Assembly (NCBI GenBank): GCA_026874595.1
Contig: JAPPUL010000081.1
Span: forward strand, 508,501 to 572,500
Length of the DNA stretch: 64,000 bases
Direction of reading: 5' to 3'
DNA from: Sipunculus nudus
Taxonomy: Eukaryota; Annelida; Sipuncula; Golfingiida; Sipunculidae
The notes under the pieces are model-generated. The model saw nothing but the letters and a program-made list of their open reading frames with translations, did not search any database and had not been told where the DNA came from. Below, piece after piece: positions 46,067-54,032 of the stretch; position 1 is the first letter of the stretch; every line of letters begins with the position of its first letter. The translations under genes were made by a program, and so were the position numbers.

Positions 46067-46277
46067 ATCTTGTCGTATTATTCTTCTTAAAGATATCTTA
46101 ATCTAACATTTGATATGCTCTGAGGATAATAAAGCTTTTCATTACAAATGCCTAACATTACAAATACCTTTTAATAAGCTCTACATAGAAATTAGTTAAT
46201 TCATAAAAGAATAGTTTCAAAAAAGCTCTTAAGGTGTGTTTATAGATATAAATACGAACTAGTTAAGGAGCGTTAAT

Positions 46278-46855
46278 ATGGATACATTAAGATTAAAGAA
46301 GAGTTTATATATATAGTATTTTTCATAATGGTAGTTGTTGGATTTAGTGCCTTTATAGGATTTAGTGCATGTACTAAAGACATAGCAAGTGACTTAGGTA
46401 GTGATGATGATTTTAATTGGGAAGAGATTGGAGAAAGTGTAGGATGGACAGCCCGTAATAATCATCAAGTGGTATTAAAGGAGGATGAGTTTTACTTATT
46501 TGGGGGACATGATGGTTCTGTTAAGAACGACGTATGGAGCTCAAGCGATGGAGCAAGCTGGACCCAAGCGACAAGCAATGCAGCATGGTCAGGGCGCTTT
46601 GGGCATCAAGTAGTTGTAAAGGGAGATTCTTTGTATCTTTTTGGAGGAAATTCTGGTGGTTCTAGTTGGCTAAACGATGTATGGAGCTCAACTGATGGAG
46701 TTACTTGGACAGAAGTCTCAGCAGGAGGAGCAGCAAGCGAGAGCCAATGGTCAGAACGAGAAGAACATCAAGTAATCTTAAAAGATAGTAATTTCTTTAT
46801 TTTTGGTGGTTGGGGCAATCAGAATAACCTGAATGACGTATGGGTATACAAATAA
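46278..46855 (+). pseudogene. Kelch lipoprotein locus K4, frameshifted at a (TA)5 tract
   Basis: About 100 bp from the upstream region into the leader are almost identical to the K5 gene (754 bp further on). K4 has (TA)5 at 46306-46315, where K5 has (TA)4. The extra TA makes TAG the thirteenth codon, at 46314-46316. A later in-frame ATG (46328) leaves only MVVVGFSAFIGFSAC as leader, without the positive N region. Three kelch modules remain (WTARNNHQVV, WSGRFGHQVV, WSEREEHQVI), and the end NDVWVYK is intact. A single TA contraction would restore the leader frame, so this may be a phase-off copy rather than dead. Confidence 0.8.
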
Positions 46856-46862
46856 AGCTTAT

Positions 46863-46913
46863 AATGTTCTCTTTGATATTTAATTGATATTTAATTGATA
46901 TTTAAGGGAACAT
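46863..46913 (+). terminator. 3' hairpin after K4 with repeat-expanded loop
   Basis: The stem arms ATGTTCTCTT and AAGGGAACAT flank a loop expanded by three copies of an 11-bp unit, GATATTTAATT (last copy partial, 46875-46904). Compared with the compact hairpins elsewhere, the loop has grown by tandem duplication. Confidence 0.55.
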
Positions 46914-46970
46914 ATACTTGAGCTTATATCTCTCTCCTCCTACAAATCAAACAATTATAAAAAGAGTAGT

Positions 46971-47000
46971 TTAAAAAAGCTCTTAAGGTGTGTTTATAGA
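46971..47000 (+). promoter_or_regulatory. Promoter-like block upstream of K5
   Basis: TTAAAA (46971-46976) and TATAGA (46995-47000) are separated by 18 bp. K6-K8 have the same pair with exactly 17 bp. The block and the following GTTTATAGATATAAAT stretch are shared with K4. Confidence 0.5.
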
Positions 47001-47031
47001 TATAAATACGAACTAGTTAAGGAGCGTTAAT

Positions 47032-48051
47032 ATGGATACATTAAGATTAAAGAAGAGTTTATATATAGTATTTTTCATAATGGTAGTTGTTGGTTTTAGC
47101 GCCTTTATAGGATTTAGTGCATGTACTAAAGACATTCCAGGCTCACTTGGGATTGGAGACGGAGGAGGCGATACAATAACCTATTCTTGGACAAAGCTAA
47201 AAGAGAATGTGGAATGGAGCGCCCGTAAAAATCATCCAACACTTCTAAAAGTGGATAAATTTTATCTTTTTGGCGGAAATGACGGTTCTTATAAAAACGA
47301 CGTATGGAGCTCAAGCGATGGAGCAAGCTGGACCCAAGTGACAAACAGTGCGCCATGGGCAGCCCGTTCTGGCCATCAAGTGGTATTAAAGGGGGATTCT
47401 TTTTTTATTTTTGGCGGGAAGGTTGGTTCTAGTACATACAAAAACGACGTATGGAGCTCAAGCGATGGAGAGACATGGATAGAGCTAACGCCAAGTGCGG
47501 GATGGACAGGCCGTACAGCGCATCAAGTAGTATTAAAGGGGGATTCTTTTTATCTTTTTGGCGGAAATGACGGTTCTTATAAAAACGATGTATGGAGCTC
47601 AAGCGATGGAGAGACATGGACAAAGGTAATAGAGAATGCCGCATGGACCGCCCGTACAGCTCATCAAGTAGTATTAAAGGGGGATTCTTTTTATCTTTTT
47701 GGCGGGAAGGTTGGTTCTAGTACATACAAAAACGATGTATGGAGCTCAAACGATGGAGAGACATGGACAAAGGTAATAGAGAATGCCGCCTGGACAGCCC
47801 GTAGAAATCACGAAGCGGTATTAAAAGGAGATGAGTTTTTTATTTTTGGCGGGAAGGTTGGTACAAATAATTTAAACGACGTATGGAGCTCAAGAGATGG
47901 CGCTACTTGGGAAGAACTAACGGCGAGTGCGCCATGGTCAGTCCGTCAGGGACATGCAATAGTCTTAAAGGGAGAAGACATCTTTCTTTTTGGAGGGACT
48001 ATAGATGGTACAAATAACTTAAACGACGTCTGGGTGTACAGGAGAGACTAA
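47032..48051 (+). CDS. Kelch-repeat lipoprotein K5, six modules
   Basis: A full-length family member of 339 residues. The lipoprotein signal is KKSLYIVFFIMVVVGFSAFIGFSAC, lipobox FSAC at about residue 30. A short glycine/aspartate-rich linker follows, then six kelch modules of about 48 residues, each WxARxxHQVVLKGDSFYLFGG...KNDVWSSSDGxTWT. A last-strand segment (YSWTKLKEN) at the N terminus and NDVWVYRRD at the end fit closure of a six-bladed beta-propeller. Modules 2 and 4, and 1 and 3, share nearly identical DNA. AAGGAG precedes the ATG. It is probably lipid-anchored in the outer membrane; the ligand is unknown. Confidence 0.9.
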   Translation: MDTLRLKKSLYIVFFIMVVVGFSAFIGFSACTKDIPGSLGIGDGGGDTITYSWTKLKENVEWSARKNHPTLLKVDKFYLFGGNDGSYKNDVWSSSDGASWTQVTNSAPWAARSGHQVVLKGDSFFIFGGKVGSSTYKNDVWSSSDGETWIELTPSAGWTGRTAHQVVLKGDSFYLFGGNDGSYKNDVWSSSDGETWTKVIENAAWTARTAHQVVLKGDSFYLFGGKVGSSTYKNDVWSSNDGETWTKVIENAAWTARRNHEAVLKGDEFFIFGGKVGTNNLNDVWSSRDGATWEELTASAPWSVRQGHAIVLKGEDIFLFGGTIDGTNNLNDVWVYRRD

Positions 48052-48054
48052 GTT

Positions 48055-48080
48055 TATGGTCCTGCTTTATAGGAGGCATT
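48055..48080 (+). terminator. 3' hairpin-like element after K5
   Basis: A weaker version of the family hairpin, GGTCCT...AGGAGGCATT, lies directly after the K5 stop. Confidence 0.4.
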
Positions 48081-48135
48081 AATTTGTCCTCTTACAAGTC
48101 CTTTTAATAAATAAATAATTCATAAAAATAATAGT

Positions 48136-48164
48136 TTAAAAGCTCTTATAGCTGTGTTTATAGG
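48136..48164 (+). promoter_or_regulatory. Promoter-like block upstream of K6
   Basis: TTAAAA (48136-48141), a 17-bp spacer and TATAGG (48159-48164). It is shared with K7 and K8 at the same spacing, which argues for a real element. Confidence 0.55.
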
Positions 48165-48194
48165 TATAAATAATAGATCTTAGGGAGTGTTTAT

Positions 48195-49289
48195 ATGGAC
48201 ACATTAACATTAAAGAAAAGTTTATATATAGTATTTTTCATATTGGTAGTTGTTGGTTTTAGTGCGTTTATAGGCTTTAGTGCATGCAATAAGGACCTAA
48301 CAACCGATTCTGGTGGTGGAGAACCGAGTGCACCTGAAGTTAATCCTGACGAAAACTATAGCTGGAAAGAGCATACAGCAGCAGCCGAGTGGTCCCCTCG
48401 CAAGGCACATCAAGTAGTCTTAAAGGGAGAAGAGTTTTATTTTATGGGAGGACAGGGTAATGGCAAGTGGAACGACGTATGGAAATCAAGCGATGGCACT
48501 ACTTGGACACCGGTAATAGCGAATGCCGCATGGGAAGGTCGTTATAATCATCAAGTAGTTGTAAAGAATGGAGAGTTTTATTTATTTGGAGGACAGAGTA
48601 ATGTTGGTCTTCATAATGACGTATGGAAGTCAAGTGATGGGGAAACTTGGACAGAGATATCGGCAGATGACCCAACAACTACAAGCAAATGGCTTCCACG
48701 AGGTATGCATAGAGTGCTATTAAAGGGAGATGAGTTTTATCTTATAGGAGGGTTTACTCCACAGACTAGTCCAGGGATACGGAATGACGTATGGAAGTCA
48801 AGTGATGGAATAAATTGGACGGAAGTCTCAGCCCATGATGCTGGTGCTACAAACAAATGGGAAAGTCGTTATAATTACGACGTGGTACTAAAGGACGGAG
48901 CATTCTATGTATTTGGGGGCTATGGCTTTGTTGGTGGTACTCCTCTAAACGATGTATGGAAATCAAATGATGGGGTAAGTTGGACGCAGATATCGCCCCA
49001 GGATGCAAACACTACAAGCAAATGGACAATTCGCCAACATCATAATGTAGTAGTAAAGGGGGGCTATTTCTATCTTTTAGGAGGAGAGACGAACAATGTT
49101 AATAGGAATGATGCATGGAGATCAAGCGATGGTATCACTTGGAAGCAGGCATCAGAGAATGATCCGGCAACACCTATGTGGTCAGCTCGGAGAGAATTTG
49201 CAGCCCTTGTAAAAGGAGATGCTATATATGTATTTGGAGGTAATGATGGGGCTGATAAGCAAGACGTATGGATCTTCAGTGAAGATTAA
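48195..49289 (+). CDS. Kelch-repeat lipoprotein K6, six modules
   Basis: A 364-residue intact paralogue. Leader KKSLYIVFFILVVVGFSAFIGFSAC is followed by a Gly/Glu/Pro/Asn linker. Six modules begin at WSPRKAHQVV, WEGRYNHQVV, WLPRGMHRVL, WESRYNYDVV, WTIRQHHNVV and WSARREFAAL. The modules are more diverged from each other than in K5, with longer loops such as SAHDAGATNKW. It ends QDVWIFSED. AGGGAG precedes the ATG. The stop codon lies inside the first unit of a seven-fold 14-bp repeat. Same anchoring and fold as K5 are expected. Confidence 0.9.
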   Translation: MDTLTLKKSLYIVFFILVVVGFSAFIGFSACNKDLTTDSGGGEPSAPEVNPDENYSWKEHTAAAEWSPRKAHQVVLKGEEFYFMGGQGNGKWNDVWKSSDGTTWTPVIANAAWEGRYNHQVVVKNGEFYLFGGQSNVGLHNDVWKSSDGETWTEISADDPTTTSKWLPRGMHRVLLKGDEFYLIGGFTPQTSPGIRNDVWKSSDGINWTEVSAHDAGATNKWESRYNYDVVLKDGAFYVFGGYGFVGGTPLNDVWKSNDGVSWTQISPQDANTTSKWTIRQHHNVVVKGGYFYLLGGETNNVNRNDAWRSSDGITWKQASENDPATPMWSARREFAALVKGDAIYVFGGNDGADKQDVWIFSED

Positions 49290-49375
49290 AAAGTGAAGAT
49301 AAAAAAGTGAAGATAAAAAAGTGAAGATAAAAAAGTGAAGATTAAAAAGTAAAGATAAAAAAGTAAAGATAAATA
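49278..49375. repeat. 14-bp minisatellite, seven copies, at the K6 stop
   Basis: Seven near-identical copies of AGTGAAGATAAAAA start within the last codons of K6; the first contains the TAA stop. Variants have AGTAAAG or GATTAAA. The array ends at the 3' hairpin. The unit is not a multiple of three, but the stop in the first copy shields the protein from changes in copy number. Confidence 0.9.
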
Positions 49376-49401
49376 ATGCCCTCTTTATTTAAGGGGGCAT
49401 T
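49375..49401 (+). terminator. Conserved 3' hairpin after K6
   Basis: AATGCCCTCTT and AAGGGGGCATT pair as in the other family members, directly after the minisatellite. Confidence 0.65.
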
Positions 49402-49531
49402 AGCCTGTCGTATTACTCTTCTTAAATATATTCTCATCTAATATTTTGTTATTCTTTGTGCATTACAAAGCATCTTACTACTCTAACTTACTACTCTAGC
49501 TTAGAAATTAATTAATTCATAAAATAATAGA

Positions 49532-49560
49532 TTAAAAGTGCTCCACACTGTGTTTATAGA
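49532..49560 (+). promoter_or_regulatory. Promoter-like block upstream of K7
   Basis: TTAAAA (49532-49537), a 17-bp spacer and TATAGA (49555-49560), then AGGAG and the ATG. Confidence 0.55.
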
Positions 49561-49585
49561 TATAAATCTACTTAGGAGCGTTTAT

Positions 49586-50560
49586 ATGGAGACATTAACA
49601 TTAAAGAAGAGTTTATATATAATACTATTTATATTAGTAGTAGCAGGTTTTAGTGCGTTTATAGGACTTAGTGCGTGCAACCAGGACCTAACTGGCACAT
49701 CTGAGAAGAGCTATGCCTGGAGACAGTTAACAGCTTCGGCAGCCTGGCCAAGTCGTTCTGATGTTCAAGTTGTTTTAAAGGGAAATGATTTCTATCTTTT
49801 GGGTGGGCATAACGGTGTAGATAGGATGAATGATGTATGGAAGTCAAGCGATGGTGTTACTTGGACAAAGCTAATAGAGAATGCAGCATGGCTTTCTCGT
49901 AATGGTCATAGAGCGGCTGTAAATGGGGATTCAATTTATATTAGTGGTGGGCATTCACCTACTCATGAGGATGATGTATGGAAGTCAACTGACGGTGAGA
50001 CTTGGGAAGAGAGGACAGCGAGTGCACCTTGGGCTGGTCGTTTTTATCATGAAATGGTTGTAAAGGATGAAACGTTTTATGTTTTGGGAGGGAGTAGTGG
50101 TACAACTCCTTTGAATGATGTATGGAACTCAACTGATGGAATAAATTGGGAAGAGAGGGCAGCGAGTGCACCTTGGGCTGCTCGTAGTAGATATAAAGCG
50201 GTTGTAAAGGATGGAGAGTTGTATATTTTTGGAGGACAGGGCACGGTTTTGTTGAATGACGTATGGAGGTCAAGTGATGGAGCAAGTTGGGTAGAGGTTA
50301 CAAAGAATGCGCAATGGTCTGCAAGACGCTCTCATGAAGTGATTGTAAAGAATGGCGAATTTTATCTTTATGGGGGCGAGTCATCCGCTGGGAACCTGAG
50401 TGACATTTGGAAGTCAAGCGATGGAGAGACTTGGGAAAAGGTTACAGATAGTGCTCCATGGGGTATGCGTGCTACTCATCAAGTGCTTTTAAGAGGTGAT
50501 AATATCTATCTTTTGGGAGGAAGCGCTACAAGCGACGTCTGGGTATACAGCAAAGAGTAA
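49586..50560 (+). CDS. Kelch-repeat lipoprotein K7, six modules
   Basis: An intact paralogue of 324 residues. I choose ATG 49586, seven bases after AGGAG, matching the family leader METLTLKKSLYIILFILVVAGFSAFIGLSAC. A start at 49538 lies within the promoter block and is rejected. Six modules open at WPSRSDVQVV, WLSRNGHRAA, WAGRFYHEMV, WAARSRYKAV, WSARRSHEVI and WGMRATHQVL. The HQVV segment is much more variable than in K5, K8 or K9, so this copy is relatively old or diverging. It ends SDVWVYSKE. Confidence 0.9.
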   Translation: METLTLKKSLYIILFILVVAGFSAFIGLSACNQDLTGTSEKSYAWRQLTASAAWPSRSDVQVVLKGNDFYLLGGHNGVDRMNDVWKSSDGVTWTKLIENAAWLSRNGHRAAVNGDSIYISGGHSPTHEDDVWKSTDGETWEERTASAPWAGRFYHEMVVKDETFYVLGGSSGTTPLNDVWNSTDGINWEERAASAPWAARSRYKAVVKDGELYIFGGQGTVLLNDVWRSSDGASWVEVTKNAQWSARRSHEVIVKNGEFYLYGGESSAGNLSDIWKSSDGETWEKVTDSAPWGMRATHQVLLRGDNIYLLGGSATSDVWVYSKE

Positions 50561-50584
50561 AACTTAAAGATTAAACTATAATGT

Positions 50585-50611
50585 AATGTCCTCTTTAATA
50601 AAGGGGACATT
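50585..50611 (+). terminator. Conserved 3' hairpin after K7
   Basis: AATGTCCTCTTTA and TAAAGGGGACATT, the strongest copy of the family stem, with almost no loop sequence between overlapping arms. Confidence 0.65.
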
Positions 50612-50753
50612 AACTTGCCGTAAGCTTACTCTGCTTAGGTTTATGTTCTCTACCAAGCTAATACATTCTAAAAACAAAAAAACAACTTAAAACTACTCTA
50701 CACTAAGCAAACTCACCAAATAGTTAATTCATAAATAAAAAAAAAAGAATAGA

Positions 50754-50782
50754 TTAAAAGTGCTTGTAGCTGTGTTTATAGA
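50754..50782 (+). promoter_or_regulatory. Promoter-like block upstream of K8
   Basis: TTAAAA (50754-50759), a 17-bp spacer and TATAGA (50777-50782), in the same arrangement as K6 and K7. A run of ten A lies just upstream. Confidence 0.55.
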
Positions 50783-50818
50783 TACAAAATCTATGATATT
50801 GGATTTAAGGAGAGCGCT

Positions 50819-51841
50819 ATGAGTGAATTAATATTTAAAAGGGGTTTATATATACTACTTTTTCTATTAGTAGTAGGAATATTTAGTGCCTTTATAGGAT
50901 TTAGTGCCTGCAGTACGGATATAGTAAGTACAGGAGGCAGTGGTGGTGGAGACACCCCAACATTCTCTTGGGAAAAGCTAGGGACGGGTTCATGGTCAGC
51001 CCGTTCTCATCATCAAGTTGTATTAAAGGGAGAAGAGTTTTATTTATTTGGAGGTTATGATGGTACAAATAATTTGAACGACGTATGGAAGTCAAGTGAC
51101 GGTGTTAGTTGGAGTATAGTGATAGCGAATGCAGCCTGGGGAGGCCGTCGATCACATCAAGTAGTAGTAAAGGGAGAAGAGTTTTATTTATTTGGAGGGA
51201 TTACTCCTACGAATAAGAATGATGTATGGAAATCAAGCGATGGAGAGACTTGGACTCAAGTGACAAGTAATGCAGCCTGGACGGCGCGTAAATACCAACA
51301 AGTAGTATTACATAATAACGAATTTTATTTATTTGGAGGTTATGTGGATGATGTAGGTAATAAGAATGACGTATGGAAATCAAGCGATGGAGCGACTTGG
51401 ACTCAAGTGACAAGTAATGCAGCCTGGGGAGGTCGTACAGGGCATCAAGTAGTCGTAAAAGATGGAGAATTCTATCTTATGGGTGGTACTAATGGATTTG
51501 AACTGTATAATGATGTATGGAAGTCAAGTGACGGAGCAAGTTGGACACAGCTATCACCAGACGAAGATGTTACAGGGAAATGGACAGGACGTATATATCA
51601 CCGAGTGGCAGTAAAGGGAGGGGAGATATATCTTACGGGAGGTTATATGTCTACGAGTCATAATGAAGTATGGAGCTCAAGTGATGGAGTAAGTTGGACA
51701 GAGGTATTATCAGATGGTCCAGCAAGCGATAGTCAATGGTCAGCCCGTGATCAGCATCAAGTAGTAGTAAAGGGAGATAAGTTATATGTATTTGGAGGAG
51801 GTACTAACCCTTATAATAACGATGTATGGGTAAGTAAATAA
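50819..51841 (+). CDS. Kelch-repeat lipoprotein K8, six modules
   Basis: An intact paralogue of 340 residues. Leader MSELIFKRGLYILLFLLVVGIFSAFIGFSAC, lipobox FSAC, then a Gly/Ser linker (GGSGGGD). Six modules open at WSARSHHQVV, WGGRRSHQVV, WTARKYQQVV, WGGRTGHQVV, WTGRIYHRVA and WSARDQHQVV. The linker KLGTGSW and the final NNDVWVSK fit propeller closure. The segment SPDEDVTGKWTGR recalls SPDENITEKWEDR in K2, so modules seem exchanged between loci. AAGGAGAG precedes the ATG. Confidence 0.9.
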   Translation: MSELIFKRGLYILLFLLVVGIFSAFIGFSACSTDIVSTGGSGGGDTPTFSWEKLGTGSWSARSHHQVVLKGEEFYLFGGYDGTNNLNDVWKSSDGVSWSIVIANAAWGGRRSHQVVVKGEEFYLFGGITPTNKNDVWKSSDGETWTQVTSNAAWTARKYQQVVLHNNEFYLFGGYVDDVGNKNDVWKSSDGATWTQVTSNAAWGGRTGHQVVVKDGEFYLMGGTNGFELYNDVWKSSDGASWTQLSPDEDVTGKWTGRIYHRVAVKGGEIYLTGGYMSTSHNEVWSSSDGVSWTEVLSDGPASDSQWSARDQHQVVVKGDKLYVFGGGTNPYNNDVWVSK

Positions 51842-51857
51842 GTTGGATAAGTAAGTT

Positions 51858-51885
51858 ATGTGTCCTCTTTATTAGGAGGACATTA
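51858..51885 (+). terminator. Conserved 3' hairpin after K8
   Basis: TGTCCTC and GAGGACA (51861-51881) form the stem of the family hairpin. Confidence 0.6.
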
Positions 51886-52101
51886 GCTTTTCGTCTAGTT
51901 TGACTTTTCTAAATATCTTCTAATTCTTCTGTATGTTCTACTAACTACAAATCATATATTTACTACCTAGATAAATTATCCAATCCATAAAAAAAAATGT
52001 TAAAATACGAAATTGTAGTATTTTATATATAGAAATTAATTTAAAAGGAGAACTATTTAAGTTCTATATTAAAGACAAAGACAAGATTTTACCTTCTATT
52101 C

Positions 52102-53382
52102 TTGTGCTTATTTGTGTTAAGCAGTTGTGAAAGCGATGGCACTAGAGACACAAATGGAGGAGGAGGGACAGGAGGGGATCAGGGATCTATAGGTCGAGAA
52201 GAAAACAAAAGAGAGGAAAGAGGAAAGGAATGGACAGCTCGTAGTGGGCATCAAGTTGTTGCAGTAAATAACGATCTTTATCTTATTGGCGGGACGGATA
52301 AAGATGGTCCTAAGAATGACGTATGGAAATCAACTGATACGGGAGATAGTTGGACACAAGTTTCAAGAGGCGGTGCTGCAAGCAACAGTCAATGGTCAGC
52401 TCGTAGTGGGCATCAAGTTGTTGCAGTAAATAACGATCTTTATCTTATTGGCGGGACGGATAAAGATGGTCTTAAAAATGACGTATGGAAGTCAACTGAT
52501 GGAGGAGTAACTTGGCAATTGCCTCCATGGGAAGCTGGTCCTGATGGGTCTCCTCCTGCTATAGCATGGTCAGCTCGTAGTGGACATCAAGTTGTTGTAG
52601 ATAAAGACGGGACTTTCTATTTATTTGGCGGGGCTGAGGTGGCGGCGGCTCCGAGTAATAGAGCTGTTGTTGGTGGGGAGTCGAGGCTTACAGGGCAGCC
52701 AGTACCTCGTGTTGGGCTTGATGCTACCCCGACTTTAAAGAACGACGTATGGAAGTCGTATGATGATGGAGAAAGCTGGACACAAGCGACAAGCAATGCA
52801 GGATGGTCAGCTCGTAGTGGGCATCAAGTTGTTGCAGTAAATAACGATCTTTATCTTATTGGCGGGACGGATAAAGATGGTCCTAAGAATGACGTATGGA
52901 AATCAACTGATACGGGAGATAGTTGGACACAAGTTTCAAGAGGCGGTGCTGCAAGCAACAGTCAATGGTCAGCTCGTAGTGGGCATCAAGTAGTCGTAAA
53001 AGATGGAAAATTCTATCTTATGGGTGGACTTTCTAATAATGGTTACTATCTCTCCAGTCCATGGCCTCCTATTTCGGAGGCGGACCGAAAAGATGAAGCT
53101 AAGCTGAGAGAGCATTATGAGAATAATCGTGGTAGGCCTTTTAATGGTGATACTCCCAAGGCTTTTTATAAGAATGACGTATGGAAATCAGATAGCGGTT
53201 ATCCTTGGTCTGGCGTCGATTATCCGGATCCTGAGCCAACGCCATGGTCAGCTCGTAGTGGGCATCAAGTGGTTGTAATAGGTAAGACTCTCCTTATTAT
53301 TGGTGGAATGTCTAATGATGATGAGCAGCCGTTAAAGAATGACGTATGGAGATCAGATGATAATGGAAGTAGCTGGTATTAG
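52102..53382 (+). CDS. Kelch-repeat lipoprotein K9, six modules, no normal start codon
   Basis: A long six-module copy (about 426 residues from the TTG at 52102). A strong SD, AAAAGGAG, ends at 52050, but no ATG, GTG or TTG lies in frame at the right distance; the codon at 52057 is TTA. Counting from there gives a typical basic lipoprotein leader (KTKTRFYLLFLCLFVLSSC), so the start codon seems to be lost. The TTG at 52102 sits inside the hydrophobic core. All six modules open with the same W(S/T)ARSGHQVV, unlike K6-K8. 184 bp at 52235-52418 recur identically at 52808-52991. No 3' hairpin is seen. It may be silent. Confidence 0.7.
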   Translation: MCLFVLSSCESDGTRDTNGGGGTGGDQGSIGREENKREERGKEWTARSGHQVVAVNNDLYLIGGTDKDGPKNDVWKSTDTGDSWTQVSRGGAASNSQWSARSGHQVVAVNNDLYLIGGTDKDGLKNDVWKSTDGGVTWQLPPWEAGPDGSPPAIAWSARSGHQVVVDKDGTFYLFGGAEVAAAPSNRAVVGGESRLTGQPVPRVGLDATPTLKNDVWKSYDDGESWTQATSNAGWSARSGHQVVAVNNDLYLIGGTDKDGPKNDVWKSTDTGDSWTQVSRGGAASNSQWSARSGHQVVVKDGKFYLMGGLSNNGYYLSSPWPPISEADRKDEAKLREHYENNRGRPFNGDTPKAFYKNDVWKSDSGYPWSGVDYPDPEPTPWSARSGHQVVVIGKTLLIIGGMSNDDEQPLKNDVWRSDDNGSSWY

Positions 53383-53441
53383 CAGACAGAGTGTTGTTAT
53401 AATAAAATGAAGAATTAATTGGCTTTAGGGGTTAATTAATT

Positions 53442-54002
53442 ATGACATTTTCTAAAAGTGGAACTATGGATTATAAGCACGGTTTATATTTCGTATTTTT
53501 CATATTGTTTGGAGCAAGTAGTTGAAATTGAATTTAGTACTTGTATCGATGATGAAAGAAGCGTGTCAAGTTATTAAGACCCCTTAACAGATAGTGCCAA
53601 CTAGTGGATATCTCGTTATAATTACGACGTGGTACTAAATGGTGGAGAGTTTCATGTTATGGGAGGACAGGGTGAAGTCAAGTGGTGGGGCAAGCTGGAG
53701 ACAAGTGCAAGCAGTAGGAACTAAATGAGTCAGCACGTTATGAGCATGCAGTTGTATTAAAAGATAGTAGTTTCTATCTATTTGGTGGTGAGTCGGATGG
53801 TACTCTTAAGAACGACGTATGGAAGTGGAGTGGGAATAAGGGAGATGCTTGGACACAAGTCTCAGAAGGCGGTGCTGCAAGCAAGAGTCAATGGTCAGCA
53901 CGTATAGAACATCAAGTTGTATTAAAAGATGGAGCTTTCTTTCTATTTGGTGGGCTTGGTGATCAAGATAGTTATAAGAACGACGTATGGGTTTATAAGT
54001 AA
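53442..54002 (+). pseudogene. Kelch lipoprotein locus K10, degraded three-module copy
   Basis: A leader like those of K4-K8 (KHGLYFVFFILFGASS) stops at TGA after about 27 codons, followed by further stops. Three kelch modules can be read in changing frames: YNYDVVLNGGEFHVMGGQG, ARYEHAVVLKDSSFYLFGG and ARIEHQVVLKDGAFFLFGG. The YNYDVVL stretch at 53618-53636 is shared with module four of K6, so it may derive from that gene or be a donor. The final NDVWVYK and hairpin (54033-54053) are intact. At least three frame breaks make expression unlikely. Confidence 0.8.
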
Positions 54003-54032
54003 ATCTTAAGTAAATAGTAAAGCTTAAATAAT

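Noticed and set aside
47126-47644. Minus-strand open frames inside the kelch genes (e.g. 47126-47356, 47429-47644, 49959-50285)
   Set aside because: They are mirror readings of the repeated modules, have repeated SIRRF/HHRLSSIR-type composition and no SD, and lie fully within real genes.
44286-54002. Regularly spaced repeats of the kelch array as a CRISPR or integron cassette array
   Set aside because: Repeats lie in coding modules of about 150 bp, with lipoprotein leaders between loci. There are no short palindromic repeats with unique spacers, and no cas or integrase gene.
43975-54002. Phage tail-fibre or viral origin for the kelch genes
   Set aside because: All carry bacterial lipoprotein leaders and own promoter-like blocks; no phage structural or integration genes are near.
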